64,000 nucleotides of DNA from Nocardia harenae NBRC 108248 (GTDB lineage: Bacteria; Actinomycetota; Actinomycetes; Mycobacteriales; Mycobacteriaceae). The position numbers and the translations under genes are program-made. The notes under the pieces were generated by a model, which saw only the letters and a list, made by a program, of their open reading frames with translations, ran no database searches and had not been told where the DNA came from. Shown in pieces: positions 25,373 to 33,625 of the stretch. Where the stretch lies: positions 62,001-126,000 of the forward strand of contig NZ_BDBH01000013.1 in NCBI RefSeq assembly GCF_001612885.1, read 5' to 3'. The stretch's first letter is position 1. Every line of letters starts with the position of its first letter.

Positions 25373-26257
25373 GTGAACCGCAGTCAAACTCCCGATTCGG
25401 AACTGCCGACGTTGCGGGATCCGGTGCTCGTCGCGGCCTTCGAGGGCTGGAACGACGCGGGTGATGCCGCCAGCGGCGCGGTCGAGCACCTGGAACTGAT
25501 CTGGGACGCCGAGCCGCTCGCCGAGCTGGACTCCGAGGACTACTACGACTACCAGGTCAACCGCCCGACGGTGCGCCAGGTGGACGGGGTGACCAGGGAG
25601 ATCCAGTGGCCGTCGACCTCGCTGTCGGTATGCTCGCCGCCCGGCAGCGACAAGGACATCGTGCTGCTGCGCGGCATCGAGCCGAACATGCGCTGGCGCA
25701 GCTTCTGCGCCGACCTGCTGGAGTTCATCGAGCAGCTGGGGGTGCAGACCGTGGTGATCCTCGGCGCGCTGCTCGCCGACACCCCGCACACCAGGCCGGT
25801 CCCGGTCACCGGCTCCGCCTACAGCCCCGAGGCCGCCGAGCGCTTCGCCCTCGAGCAGACCCGCTACGAGGGCCCCACCGGCATCACCGGCGTCCTCCAG
25901 GACCAGTGCGTCCGGGCCGGGGTGCCCGCCGTCTCCTTCTGGGCCGCGGTCCCGCACTACATCTCGCAGCCGCCCAACCCCAAGGCCACCATCGCGCTGC
26001 TGCACCGGGTCGAGGAGGTGCTCGACATCGAGGTGCCGCTCGGCGAGCTGCCCAAGCAGGCCGAGGAGTGGGAGGAGACGGTCAACGAGATGACCGAGGG
26101 CGACGAGGAGATCAGCGAGTACGTGCGCTCGCTGGAGGAGCGCGGCGACGCCGCGGTCGACCTGAACGAGGCCATCTCCAAGATCGACGGCGACGCCATC
26201 GCGGCCGAGTTCGAGAAGTACCTGCGGCGCCGGGGGCCGGGGAACTTCGGGCTGTGA
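25373..26257 (+). CDS. PAC2-family protein
   Basis: A 294-residue member of the PAC2 family, named for a eukaryotic proteasome assembly chaperone; actinobacterial members occur where proteasomes occur, yet a chaperone role in bacteria is unproven. Typical segments are LVAAFEGWNDAGDAA at the N-terminus, TVVILGALLADTPHTRPVPV in the middle and VSFWAAVPHYISQPPNPKA. The acidic C-terminal third (about residues 215-275) looks like a coiled coil. GTG start at 25373, divergent from metH by about 100 nt, as in Rv2124c/Rv2125. A hairpin terminator follows. Confidence 0.9.
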   Translation: MNRSQTPDSELPTLRDPVLVAAFEGWNDAGDAASGAVEHLELIWDAEPLAELDSEDYYDYQVNRPTVRQVDGVTREIQWPSTSLSVCSPPGSDKDIVLLRGIEPNMRWRSFCADLLEFIEQLGVQTVVILGALLADTPHTRPVPVTGSAYSPEAAERFALEQTRYEGPTGITGVLQDQCVRAGVPAVSFWAAVPHYISQPPNPKATIALLHRVEEVLDIEVPLGELPKQAEEWEETVNEMTEGDEEISEYVRSLEERGDAAVDLNEAISKIDGDAIAAEFEKYLRRRGPGNFGL

Positions 26258-26263
26258 GGCGCG

Positions 26264-26294
26264 CCGGCCCCGCCGGGGATGGGGGCGGGGCCGG
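26264..26294. terminator. GC-rich hairpin terminator after the PAC2 gene
   Basis: Arms 26264-26274 and 26284-26294 pair over 11 bp around a 9-nt G-rich loop. It lies 6 nt after the PAC2 stop and just before the end of the convergent small gene, so it may act both ways. Confidence 0.7.
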
Positions 26295-26306
26295 GCGCCG
26301 GGCCGC

Positions 26307-26612
26307 TCACCCGTCCAGGGTGAGCACGAGCGCGGCGGCGTCGCGGGCCAGCCGGGCGATCAGGATCTCGCGCGGGATGGTCTGGCCGCCCAGGTGGTCG
26401 AGCGAGGGCGTGAGCACGTGGTGCGCGTCGGCGCGCTGGAGCTCGTGGGTGAGCTCCGCCAGCGCAGTGCCGTCGCCGTCACAGGACTCGTGGAAGGTCG
26501 CGGCGAAACAGAGACCGCGGGACCGGGCCAGGTCACGCAGCGCGTGCTCCAGCTCCTCCCCCCGCCCGTCGGCCAGATCGTCCCGCACGTACCCATAGGT
26601 CAACGCTTGCAC
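26307..26612 (-). CDS. Resolvase-like small protein without the catalytic serine motif
   Basis: A 101-residue protein starting at GTG 26612 with GGAGG 6 nt upstream. The opening QALTYGYVR resembles the N-terminus of serine recombinases, but the RVS/R-S-S catalytic segment and the DNA-binding C-terminus are absent; the rest (EELEHALRDLARSRG, ...TPSLDHLGGQ...ILIARLARDAAALVLTLDG) keeps the Rossmann-like pattern. It is therefore more likely a binding or regulatory protein than a recombinase. It is divergent from the XRE regulator gene across a 260-nt region with overlapping dyads. No precise function recognised. Confidence 0.7.
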   Translation of the reverse strand: MQALTYGYVRDDLADGRGEELEHALRDLARSRGLCFAATFHESCDGDGTALAELTHELQRADAHHVLTPSLDHLGGQTIPREILIARLARDAAALVLTLDG

Positions 26613-26802
26613 CGAAACCTCCGTTGGATCGGTATGTCTTCGCGTCTGCGGCCCCCGGGAGCGCCTCCAGGGACCACCCTCCGGCTCCCAACCCCTGCGC
26701 ACGCGACATCGGTTGCGGATGCACGTCCATCTGCACTTACAGGAACCTTCGGGCAAACTTCTCGCTCCCCTACAGGATGCCGAACGACATCCGGCGAATG
26801 CA

Positions 26803-26828
26803 GATGTCAACCCGGTGACATCGGGTTG
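26803..26828. promoter_or_regulatory. Two overlapping inverted repeats upstream of the XRE regulator
   Basis: GATGTCA (26803-26809) pairs with TGACATC (26816-26822); overlapping it, CAACCCG (26808-26814) pairs with CGGGTTG (26822-26828). The pair lies 45-70 nt before the regulator's GTG, in the divergent region 26613-26872, a likely operator position. Confidence 0.55.
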
Positions 26829-26872
26829 CCCTATCGAGGACGCCGAAGGTTAACTGGTGCGATACTGGCGGC

Positions 26873-28105
26873 GTGGCCATAGCCGACGATCGACCCGTCT
26901 GGGCAGTCCGCATGCGCTCCGAACGCGACGCGAGGGGGTGGTCCCAAGCCGACGCGATCCGGGTGATGCGCGCCAAGTCCGCGCACAATCTGCCGACCGA
27001 CAGCACGCTGCTGCGCAATTGGCGCAGGTGGGAGGCGGGTGAGTCGAAGCCGGACGACTTCTACGCCCCCATCATCGCGGCAGCCTTCGACTCCGCCGCG
27101 GCCTCGTTCTTCCCCAAGGCCAGGCCGAACCGGGACGACGAGCTGCTCTCCGCGACCGGGATGGACACCCTGGAGTTCGTCGGCAGGCTGCGTATGTCGG
27201 ACGTCTCCGGCTCCACGCTCGACGCGGTGCGGATCACCGCGGAGCGGCTTTGCTGCGAGTACGCCTACGCCGACCCGATCGAGCTGCACAGCGAGGGCAC
27301 CGCCTGGCTGCGCCGGATAGCCGCCTTGCTCGACGGCAGGCTGACGCTCGCCCAGCACCGGGAGATCCTGTCGCTGGCGGGGTGGGTGGCGCTGCTGGTC
27401 GGCTGCGTGGAGTACGACCTCGGCAAGCGGGCGGCGGCGGAGTCCACCCGGCAGGCGGCGCTGTCGCTCGGCACCGAGTCGGAGAACCCGGAGATCATGG
27501 GCTGGGCCGCCGAGATGGCGTCCTGGTTCGCGCTCACCCAGGGCAATTACCGCGGCGCCATCGAGGCGGCGGAGCCGCTCATCGACTCCTGCCGCGGCTT
27601 CGGGGTCGGGGTGCAGCTGGCCGCGCAGCAGGCCAAGGGCTGGGCCCGGCTCGGCGACCGGGCCAGGGTGGAGAAGGCGCTCTCCCGCGGCCGCGGCATC
27701 CTCGACCAGCTCGAGCACCCCGCCGACCTGGACAACCACTTCGTGGTGGACCCGCAGAAGTTCGACTTCTACGCCATGGACTGCAGCCGGGTGGTCGGCG
27801 ACGACAAGGCCGCGCGAACCTACGCCAAGGAGGTCATCCGGGATTCGTTCCGGGTGGACGGCACCGTGCGCAACCCCATGCGCGCCGCCGAGGCGCACCT
27901 GACCCTCGCCGTGCTCGCCGCCCGCGAGCGCGACCTGGAGTGCGCGCTGGCCGAGGCGGAGGCGGCGTTCGGCCACGACCGGCGCTCGCTGCCCTCGCTC
28001 GGGTGGATCGCCGGGGAGCTGGCGCGCGAGATCAACGACCGGTTCCCCGGTGATCCGCGGGGGCAGGACTACCTGGATCAGCTGCGGGCGCTGGCGCGGG
28101 TGTAG
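26873..28105 (+). CDS. XRE-type HTH regulator with TPR-like domain
   Basis: A 410-residue protein. Residues about 8-70 form a helix-turn-helix DNA-binding domain (WAVRMRSERDARGWSQADAIRVM...NWRRWEAGESKPDDFYAPIIA); the remaining 330 residues are all-helical with TPR-like spacing (for example GYRRGAIEAAEPLID-like and AARTYAKEVIRDSF). This architecture is common in Nocardia, Mycobacterium and Streptomyces regulators whose helical part senses a peptide or protein partner. GTG start at 26873, with TACTGG-like sequence close upstream and no clear ribosome binding site, so the transcript may be leaderless. Its stop is 1 nt from the end of the convergent peptidase gene. Confidence 0.8.
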   Translation: MAIADDRPVWAVRMRSERDARGWSQADAIRVMRAKSAHNLPTDSTLLRNWRRWEAGESKPDDFYAPIIAAAFDSAAASFFPKARPNRDDELLSATGMDTLEFVGRLRMSDVSGSTLDAVRITAERLCCEYAYADPIELHSEGTAWLRRIAALLDGRLTLAQHREILSLAGWVALLVGCVEYDLGKRAAAESTRQAALSLGTESENPEIMGWAAEMASWFALTQGNYRGAIEAAEPLIDSCRGFGVGVQLAAQQAKGWARLGDRARVEKALSRGRGILDQLEHPADLDNHFVVDPQKFDFYAMDCSRVVGDDKAARTYAKEVIRDSFRVDGTVRNPMRAAEAHLTLAVLAARERDLECALAEAEAAFGHDRRSLPSLGWIAGELAREINDRFPGDPRGQDYLDQLRALARV

Positions 28106-28106
28106 G

Positions 28107-28757
28107 TCAGTTCCTGACGCTCGCGTCCGGGATGCGCGCCGGGCACGCCGTGCCCGGCGCGGTGGCGAGTTCGAAGTGCCACCACTCGTTGTCGAAGGTG
28201 CGGCAGAGGCCCCAGCGGAACCCGTTCGCCTCCAGCCACTGCGCGCCCTGCTGCGGCCCCACATCGATCGCGTCGCCGCTGACGTGCGTGGACTCGTCCG
28301 GCGGGAGCACCCAGCGCCGCGCCTCCTCCGGGCTGCCGTAGGTGGCGAGCCCGTCGTCCCACAGCGCCTGTTGCTCGGCCGGGTCGCGGTAGCCGGAGGT
28401 GATCGAGAGCGGAACGCCCTGCGCGTGCGCCTCGCCCTCGGCCAGCGTGTAGGCGAGTGCGAGCGCCGGGTTCAGCCCCTCGGTGCCGGTGGCCGAGCCG
28501 ACCGCCTCGCGCTGATCGATCGCGCGCGCACCGGACTCCGGCGCGACGTCCGCGGGCAGCTCGGCGCCCGCGACGGACTCGGGCGCGGCGCCAACGGGCA
28601 GCTCCGGTGCCGCGTGCGCGACCGGCGCGCGCAGCGCCAGCCCGGCGGCGAGGACCGCCGCGGCGACCCAGGGGCGCCGGGCGCCGTGACCGCGCGCGGC
28701 GACCGCGGGCTTTCGCCGATCCACCCGTCCATCGACAGCAATCCCGCGCTCGCTCAT
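28107..28757 (-). CDS. VanY-type D-Ala-D-Ala carboxypeptidase (M15B), secreted
   Basis: A 216-residue zinc peptidase acting on peptidoglycan stem peptides. An N-terminal basic stretch and hydrophobic helix (about residues 29-48, ending AHA) form a signal peptide. The catalytic domain has SGYRDPAEQQALW, STHVSGDAIDVG (zinc His and Asp) and EWWHFE (catalytic Glu and zinc His). All key residues are present. ATG start at 28757. It follows the fumarase gene on the reverse strand after 19 nt and may share its transcript. Confidence 0.9.
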   Translation of the reverse strand: MSERGIAVDGRVDRRKPAVAARGHGARRPWVAAAVLAAGLALRAPVAHAAPELPVGAAPESVAGAELPADVAPESGARAIDQREAVGSATGTEGLNPALALAYTLAEGEAHAQGVPLSITSGYRDPAEQQALWDDGLATYGSPEEARRWVLPPDESTHVSGDAIDVGPQQGAQWLEANGFRWGLCRTFDNEWWHFELATAPGTACPARIPDASVRN

Positions 28758-28776
28758 GCGGCGATCGTAGGCGCGC

Positions 28777-30453
28777 TCAGACCCGCTCGGCGGACCGGGT
28801 GCGCACCCGCAGCGCGATCGGCTTCTGCGTCTCCGCGAAGAAGTCGTTCCCCTTGTCGTCGACCACGATGAAGGCGGGGAAGTCCTCGACCTCGATCTTC
28901 CACACCGCCTCCATGCCGAGCTCCTGGTACTCCAGCACCTCGACCGACTTGATGCAGTCCAGCGCGAGCCGCGCCGCGGGTCCGCCGATCGAGCCGAGGT
29001 AGAACCCGCCGTGTTCCTTGCACGCCCTGGTCACCTGCGCCGAGCGGTTCCCCTTCGCCAGCATGACGTGCGACCCGCCCGCCGCCTGGAACTGGTCGAC
29101 GTAGGAGTCCATGCGACCGGCCGTGGTCGGCCCGAACGAGCCGGAGGCGTAGCCGTCCGGCGTCTTGGCCGGCCCGGCGTAGTAGACGGCCATGTCCCGT
29201 AGGTACTGCGGCATCGGCTCCCCCGCGTCCAGCCGCTCCTTGATCTTGGCGTGCGCGATGTCCCGCGCCACCACCAGCGGCCCGCTCAGCGAGAGCCGGG
29301 TCTTCACCGGGTACTTGGTGAGCTCGGCGCGGATATCCGCCATCGGCCGGTTCAGGTCGATCCGCACCACGTCGCCGCCGAGGATCTCGTCGGTCTGCTC
29401 CGGCAGGTACTGCGCGGGCTCCCGCTCCAGCTGCTCCAGGAACACCCCCTCCGCGGTGATCTTGGCCAGCGCCTGCCGATCCGCCGAGCAGGAGACCGCG
29501 AGCGCCACCGGGCAGCTGGCCCCGTGCCGCGGCAGCCGCACCACCCGCACGTCGTGGCAGAAGTACTTGCCGCCGAACTGCGCCCCGATCCCGAAGGACT
29601 GGGTGAGCTTGAAGACCTCCTCCTCCAGCTCCAGGTCGCGGAAGGCGTGCCCGGCCAGCGAGCCCTCGGTGGGCAGCGAGTCCAGGTAGTGCGCGGAGGC
29701 GTACTTCGCGGTCTTGAGCGCGAACTCCGCGCTGGTGCCGCCGATCACCACGGCCAGGTGGTAGGGCGGGCAGGCCGCGGTGCCGAGCGACCGGATCTTC
29801 TCGTCCAGGAACTCCAGCATCCGCGTGGGGTTCAGCACGGCCTTGGTCTCCTGGTAGAGGAAGGACTTGTTGGCCGAGCCGCCGCCCTTGGCCATGAAGA
29901 GGAACTTGTAGGCCGGGTGCGCCGGGTCGCCGGGCGCCGAGTACAGCTCCACCTGCGCGGGCAGGTTGGAGCCGGTGTTCTTCTCGTCCCACATGGTGAG
30001 CGGCGCCAGCTGCGAGTACCGCAGGTTCAGCTTCGTGTAGGCGTCGAAGACGCCGCGGCTGATCCACTCCGCGTCGTCCGCGCCGGTCAGCACCCCCTCG
30101 GACTTCTTGCCCATGACGATGGCGGTGCCGGTGTCCTGGCACATGGGCAGGATGCCGCCCGCCGAGATGTTCACGTTCTTGAGCAGGTCGAGCGCCACGA
30201 ACCGGTCGTTGCCGCTGGCCTCCGGGTCGTCGATGATCCGCCGCAGCTGCCGCAGGTGTGCCGGGCGCAGGTAGTGGCTGATGTCGTGCATCGCCTCGGC
30301 GGTCAGCAGCCGCAGCACCTCGGGCTCGACCTGGAGGAAGGTGCGCCCACCGGCCTCGATGGTCGAGATCCCCTCGGTGGTGAGCAACCGGTACGGCGTC
30401 TCGTCGGCGCCGATCGGCAGCAGGTCGGAATAGCGGAATTCGGGCGCGGTCAC
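28777..30453 (-). CDS. Class I (iron-sulfur) fumarate hydratase
   Basis: A 558-residue enzyme of the citric acid cycle that interconverts fumarate and malate. The N-terminal domain has the cluster cysteine in PMCQDTGTA and the family segments KGGGSANKSFL and LGTAACPPYHLAVVIGG; the C-terminal domain shows FGPTTAGRMDSYVD and GGPAARLA. Many actinobacteria rely on class II fumarase instead, so this is the oxygen-sensitive 4Fe-4S type. GTG at 30453 follows GAAGGAG with 8 nt spacing; a GTG three codons earlier overlaps that site. Divergent from the MarR gene. Confidence 0.95.
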   Translation of the reverse strand: MTAPEFRYSDLLPIGADETPYRLLTTEGISTIEAGGRTFLQVEPEVLRLLTAEAMHDISHYLRPAHLRQLRRIIDDPEASGNDRFVALDLLKNVNISAGGILPMCQDTGTAIVMGKKSEGVLTGADDAEWISRGVFDAYTKLNLRYSQLAPLTMWDEKNTGSNLPAQVELYSAPGDPAHPAYKFLFMAKGGGSANKSFLYQETKAVLNPTRMLEFLDEKIRSLGTAACPPYHLAVVIGGTSAEFALKTAKYASAHYLDSLPTEGSLAGHAFRDLELEEEVFKLTQSFGIGAQFGGKYFCHDVRVVRLPRHGASCPVALAVSCSADRQALAKITAEGVFLEQLEREPAQYLPEQTDEILGGDVVRIDLNRPMADIRAELTKYPVKTRLSLSGPLVVARDIAHAKIKERLDAGEPMPQYLRDMAVYYAGPAKTPDGYASGSFGPTTAGRMDSYVDQFQAAGGSHVMLAKGNRSAQVTRACKEHGGFYLGSIGGPAARLALDCIKSVEVLEYQELGMEAVWKIEVEDFPAFIVVDDKGNDFFAETQKPIALRVRTRSAERV

Positions 30454-30603
30454 GGAACGCACTCCTTCGGGCGGGCTGTCTGCGAAGTCACCGGAGCGTA
30501 ACGATCGCGATCCGGCCCGCCGTTGCTTAGGCTCCCCTATGAAACCCGGGCCGAGGCGAAGTTGTACCTTCAACCCGAACACGACCACAGCGAACCGGCG
30601 AGG

Positions 30604-31083
30604 ATGGGAACACAGGCGGTGACCGACCCACAGTGGCTCGACGACCTGGAGATGCGGGCGTGGCTCGGGTACGTGCGCACCAGGGACCTGGTCGCCGCGG
30701 CGGTCGGGCGGGACTCCACCCGGGATTCGAACCTGACCTTCGCCGAGTACTCGGTGATGGCGTATCTCTCGCTCAGCGGGGAGCCGCTCACCTTCGCCGC
30801 GCTGGCGGCCAAGCTGGAGTGGTCACAGAGCCGACTGTCGCATCAGATCACGCGAATGGAGCGGCGAGGGTTGGTCGCCCGCGAGCCCCTGCCCGACGAT
30901 GCGCGCCGCACCGCCGCCCGGCTCACCCCGGAGGGGATCCTGGCGCTCGGCGAAGCGGCGCCGATGCACGTCGGGAGTGTGCGGCGGAACATGATCGATG
31001 TGCTGGACCGGGAGCAGCTGGCCGCGCTGGCCGATATCTACGACACCCTGCTCGCGCATCACCGCCGCTCCGCCAATCCCTGA
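30604..31083 (+). CDS. MarR-family transcriptional regulator
   Basis: A 159-residue winged-helix regulator: LTFAEYSVMAYLSLSGEPL leads into the recognition helix region FAALAAKLEWSQSRLSHQITRMERRGLV and the wing DDARRTAARLTPEG. Such proteins bind as dimers and respond to phenolic compounds or oxidants. The start is uncertain: ATG 30604 is used, but GTG 30619 and an upstream frame from 30523 are possible. It lies divergent from the fumarase and upstream of the desaturase reductase; which of these it controls cannot be told. Confidence 0.85.
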   Translation: MGTQAVTDPQWLDDLEMRAWLGYVRTRDLVAAAVGRDSTRDSNLTFAEYSVMAYLSLSGEPLTFAALAAKLEWSQSRLSHQITRMERRGLVAREPLPDDARRTAARLTPEGILALGEAAPMHVGSVRRNMIDVLDREQLAALADIYDTLLAHHRRSANP

Positions 31084-31262
31084 CACTCGGCGGCGGTTCG
31101 CGCCGGGATCATAGGCGATTCGACGCGTCGGCGTACAAGCGTCCACTGAATAGTGAATACTCACAGCCGCGCATGCATCTGCGGCAACGGTGGTACATCA
31201 CTCTCATATGTCCAGCAATAACCATCCGGTGTACGGTCGTGCACAGAAGTTAGGGGCTGCCG

Positions 31263-32375
31263 ATGGACCTGCTGAAGTGGAGCAAACGGCCGGCCGCGGA
31301 CGTCGATGCGACGAGACCGCCGGTGAACATCGTGCGCGGCCTGGTCGCCAGGGCCACGACGCCACTGCTCCCGGACGACTACCTGCGCCTGATCAACCCG
31401 CTCTGGACCGCGCGCGAGCTGCGCGGCAAGGTGGTCGACGTGACGAAGGAGACGGCCGACTCGGCCACCGTCGTCATCCGGCCGGGCTGGGGATTCCCCG
31501 CCACCTATCGGCCGGGGCAGTACATCGGCATCGGCCTGCAGATCGAGGGCCGCTGGCACTGGCGGTCGTACTCGCTCACCTCGATCGGCGACACCGGTGA
31601 CCGGACGCTCTCGATCACCGTCAAGGCCAATCCTGACGGGTTCCTCTCGACCCACCTGGTCGACGGCGTGGAGCCGGGCACCATCATCCGGCTGGCCGCG
31701 CCGAAGGGCGACTTCCACCTGCCCGAACCGGTGCCGGGCAAGCTCCTGTTCGTCACCGCGGGCAGCGGGATCACGCCGGTGATGGCGATGCTCCGGTCGC
31801 TCACGGCCAAGGGGCAGGTGCCCGATATCCGGCACATCCACTCCGCGCCGACCAGGCACGACGTCATCTTCCTCGACGAGCTGGAGAGCAAAGCCGCCGA
31901 GGCCCCCGGTTACGACCTGACCCTGCAGCTCACCCGCGAGATGGGCAACTTCGACGCCGCGCGGCTGGACGAGTGGGTGCCGGACTGGCGGGAGCGGGAC
32001 TGCTGGGCCTGCGGCCCGGCGGGGCTGCTCGACGACATGGAGTCGCACTACGAGGCGGGCGGGCTGCGGCACCGGCTGCACACCGAGCGGTTCACCATCG
32101 CCCGCACCGACCACGGCGGCGAGGGCGGGACGGTGCACTTCGCGGTCTCCGGCAAGAAGGCCGAGGTCGACGGCGCCACCACGCTGCTCGAGGCGGGCGA
32201 GAGCCTGGGGGTGACGCTGCCCTACGGCTGCCGGATGGGTATCTGCCAGACCTGTGTCGTCCCGCTGGCGGGGGGATACGCGCGCGATCTCCGCACCGGC
32301 GCGGAGCGGCGCGAAGGAGAACGAATCCAGACATGCATCAGCAGCGTGTCCGGAGAATGCACGCTCGACCTGTAG
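31263..32375 (+). CDS. Ferredoxin reductase partner of acyl-CoA desaturase (Rv3230c-like)
   Basis: A 370-residue flavoprotein that passes electrons from NADPH to the adjacent desaturase. The FNR module covers about residues 50-270 (FAD motif WRSYSLTS, NADPH motif FVTAGSGITPVMAML, CGPAGLL) and a plant-type 2Fe-2S ferredoxin module about 285-370 with cysteines in YGCRMGICQTC and IQTCIS. Rv3230c-DesA3 of M. tuberculosis is the same pair and makes oleoyl-CoA. The gene ends 8 nt before the desaturase start, with the AGGAGG for the desaturase overlapping this gene's stop. Confidence 0.9.
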   Translation: MDLLKWSKRPAADVDATRPPVNIVRGLVARATTPLLPDDYLRLINPLWTARELRGKVVDVTKETADSATVVIRPGWGFPATYRPGQYIGIGLQIEGRWHWRSYSLTSIGDTGDRTLSITVKANPDGFLSTHLVDGVEPGTIIRLAAPKGDFHLPEPVPGKLLFVTAGSGITPVMAMLRSLTAKGQVPDIRHIHSAPTRHDVIFLDELESKAAEAPGYDLTLQLTREMGNFDAARLDEWVPDWRERDCWACGPAGLLDDMESHYEAGGLRHRLHTERFTIARTDHGGEGGTVHFAVSGKKAEVDGATTLLEAGESLGVTLPYGCRMGICQTCVVPLAGGYARDLRTGAERREGERIQTCISSVSGECTLDL

Positions 32376-32383
32376 GAGGTCCG

Positions 32384-33625
32384 GTGGCCATCACCGATAT
32401 CGACGTATACGCACATCTGACCGCCGAGGATGTCGAGGCGCTCGGCGCCGAACTCGACGCCATTCGCCGCGATATCGAGGAGTCCCGCGGCGAACGCGAC
32501 GCCAAGTACATCCACCGCACCATCGCGTTCCAGCGGGCACTGGCCGCCGGCGGCCGCGCGACGCTCATGTTCAGCAATCGCAAGGTCGCGTGGGTGGCCG
32601 GGACCGCCCTGCTCTCGGCCGCGAAGATCATCGAGAACATGGAGCTCGGGCACAATGTCATGCACGGGCAGTGGGATTGGATGAACGACCCGGAGATCCA
32701 CTCCTCGTCGTGGGAGTGGGACACCACCTGTCCCAGCGTGCAGTGGAAGCACTCGCACAACTTCGTGCACCACAAGTACACGAATATCGTCGGCATGGAC
32801 GACGACGTGGGCTACGGGATCCTGCGCATCACCCGCGATCAGAAATGGCTGTGGTGGAACGCGGGCAACCCGCTCTACAACTTCCTGCTCGCGACCTTCT
32901 TCGAATGGGGCGTCGCGCTGCACCATATCGAGATCGAGAAGATCAGGAAGAAGGAGAAGAGCTGGCGGCAGGTCTTCCGTGACCTGCGCATCATCGGGAC
33001 CAAGGTCGGCAAGCAGGCGGCCAAGGACTACCTGATCTTCCCCGCGCTGGCCGGGAAGAACTGGAAGACGACGCTCACCGCCGACGCCACCGCCAATATC
33101 GTCCGGAACTACTGGGCGTACATGGTGATCTTCTGCGGGCACTTCCCGGACGGCGCCGAGAAGTTCACCACGGAGGAGTTCGCCGAGGAGGATCAGCCGC
33201 GCTGGTACCTGCGGCAGATGCTCGGCTCCGCGAATTTCCACGCCGGGCCGCTCATGCGATTCATGAGCGGGAACCTCAGCCACCAGATCGAGCACCACCT
33301 CTTCCCCGATCTGCCCAGTAATCGCTACGAGGAGATCGGGGTGCGGGTCCGCGCGCTCTGCGACAAGTACGACCTGCCGTACACCACCGGCTCCATCGGC
33401 CACCAGTACTGGCAGACCTTCCGCACCATCGCCAAGCTCTCGGTGCCGAACGGCCTGCTCTCCGCCACCGCAGACGACGCGCCGGAGACCGCGTCCGAAC
33501 TCCGCTTCGCCATCCGCGAGGGGCTCTCGGAGCACTTCGGGGTCGACCCGGAGACCGGCCGGCGCCGGGGCCTGCGCACCGCGCTGCGCGAGCTGAAGGA
33601 GGCCCCGGTCCGGGCGGGACAGTGA
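32384..33625 (+). CDS. Membrane acyl-CoA delta-9 desaturase (DesA3-like)
   Basis: A 413-residue di-iron desaturase. Histidine boxes: GHNVMH (about residue 87), HSHNFVHH (about 124) and NLSHQIEHH (about 303). Hydrophobic segments around residues 68-85 and 160-190 anchor it in the membrane, although the middle is more polar than in eukaryotic forms. GTG start at 32384, 4 nt after AGGAGG. It is translated with the reductase upstream and would supply monounsaturated fatty acids for membrane lipids. Its stop abuts the convergent mftD stop with no gap. Confidence 0.92.
   Translation: MAITDIDVYAHLTAEDVEALGAELDAIRRDIEESRGERDAKYIHRTIAFQRALAAGGRATLMFSNRKVAWVAGTALLSAAKIIENMELGHNVMHGQWDWMNDPEIHSSSWEWDTTCPSVQWKHSHNFVHHKYTNIVGMDDDVGYGILRITRDQKWLWWNAGNPLYNFLLATFFEWGVALHHIEIEKIRKKEKSWRQVFRDLRIIGTKVGKQAAKDYLIFPALAGKNWKTTLTADATANIVRNYWAYMVIFCGHFPDGAEKFTTEEFAEEDQPRWYLRQMLGSANFHAGPLMRFMSGNLSHQIEHHLFPDLPSNRYEEIGVRVRALCDKYDLPYTTGSIGHQYWQTFRTIAKLSVPNGLLSATADDAPETASELRFAIREGLSEHFGVDPETGRRRGLRTALRELKEAPVRAGQ

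Noticed and set aside
21711..25376. 1221-codon plus-strand open frame opposite metH
   Set aside because: A GC-rich antisense shadow of metH; His/Val/Leu-biased composition and no recognisable domain.
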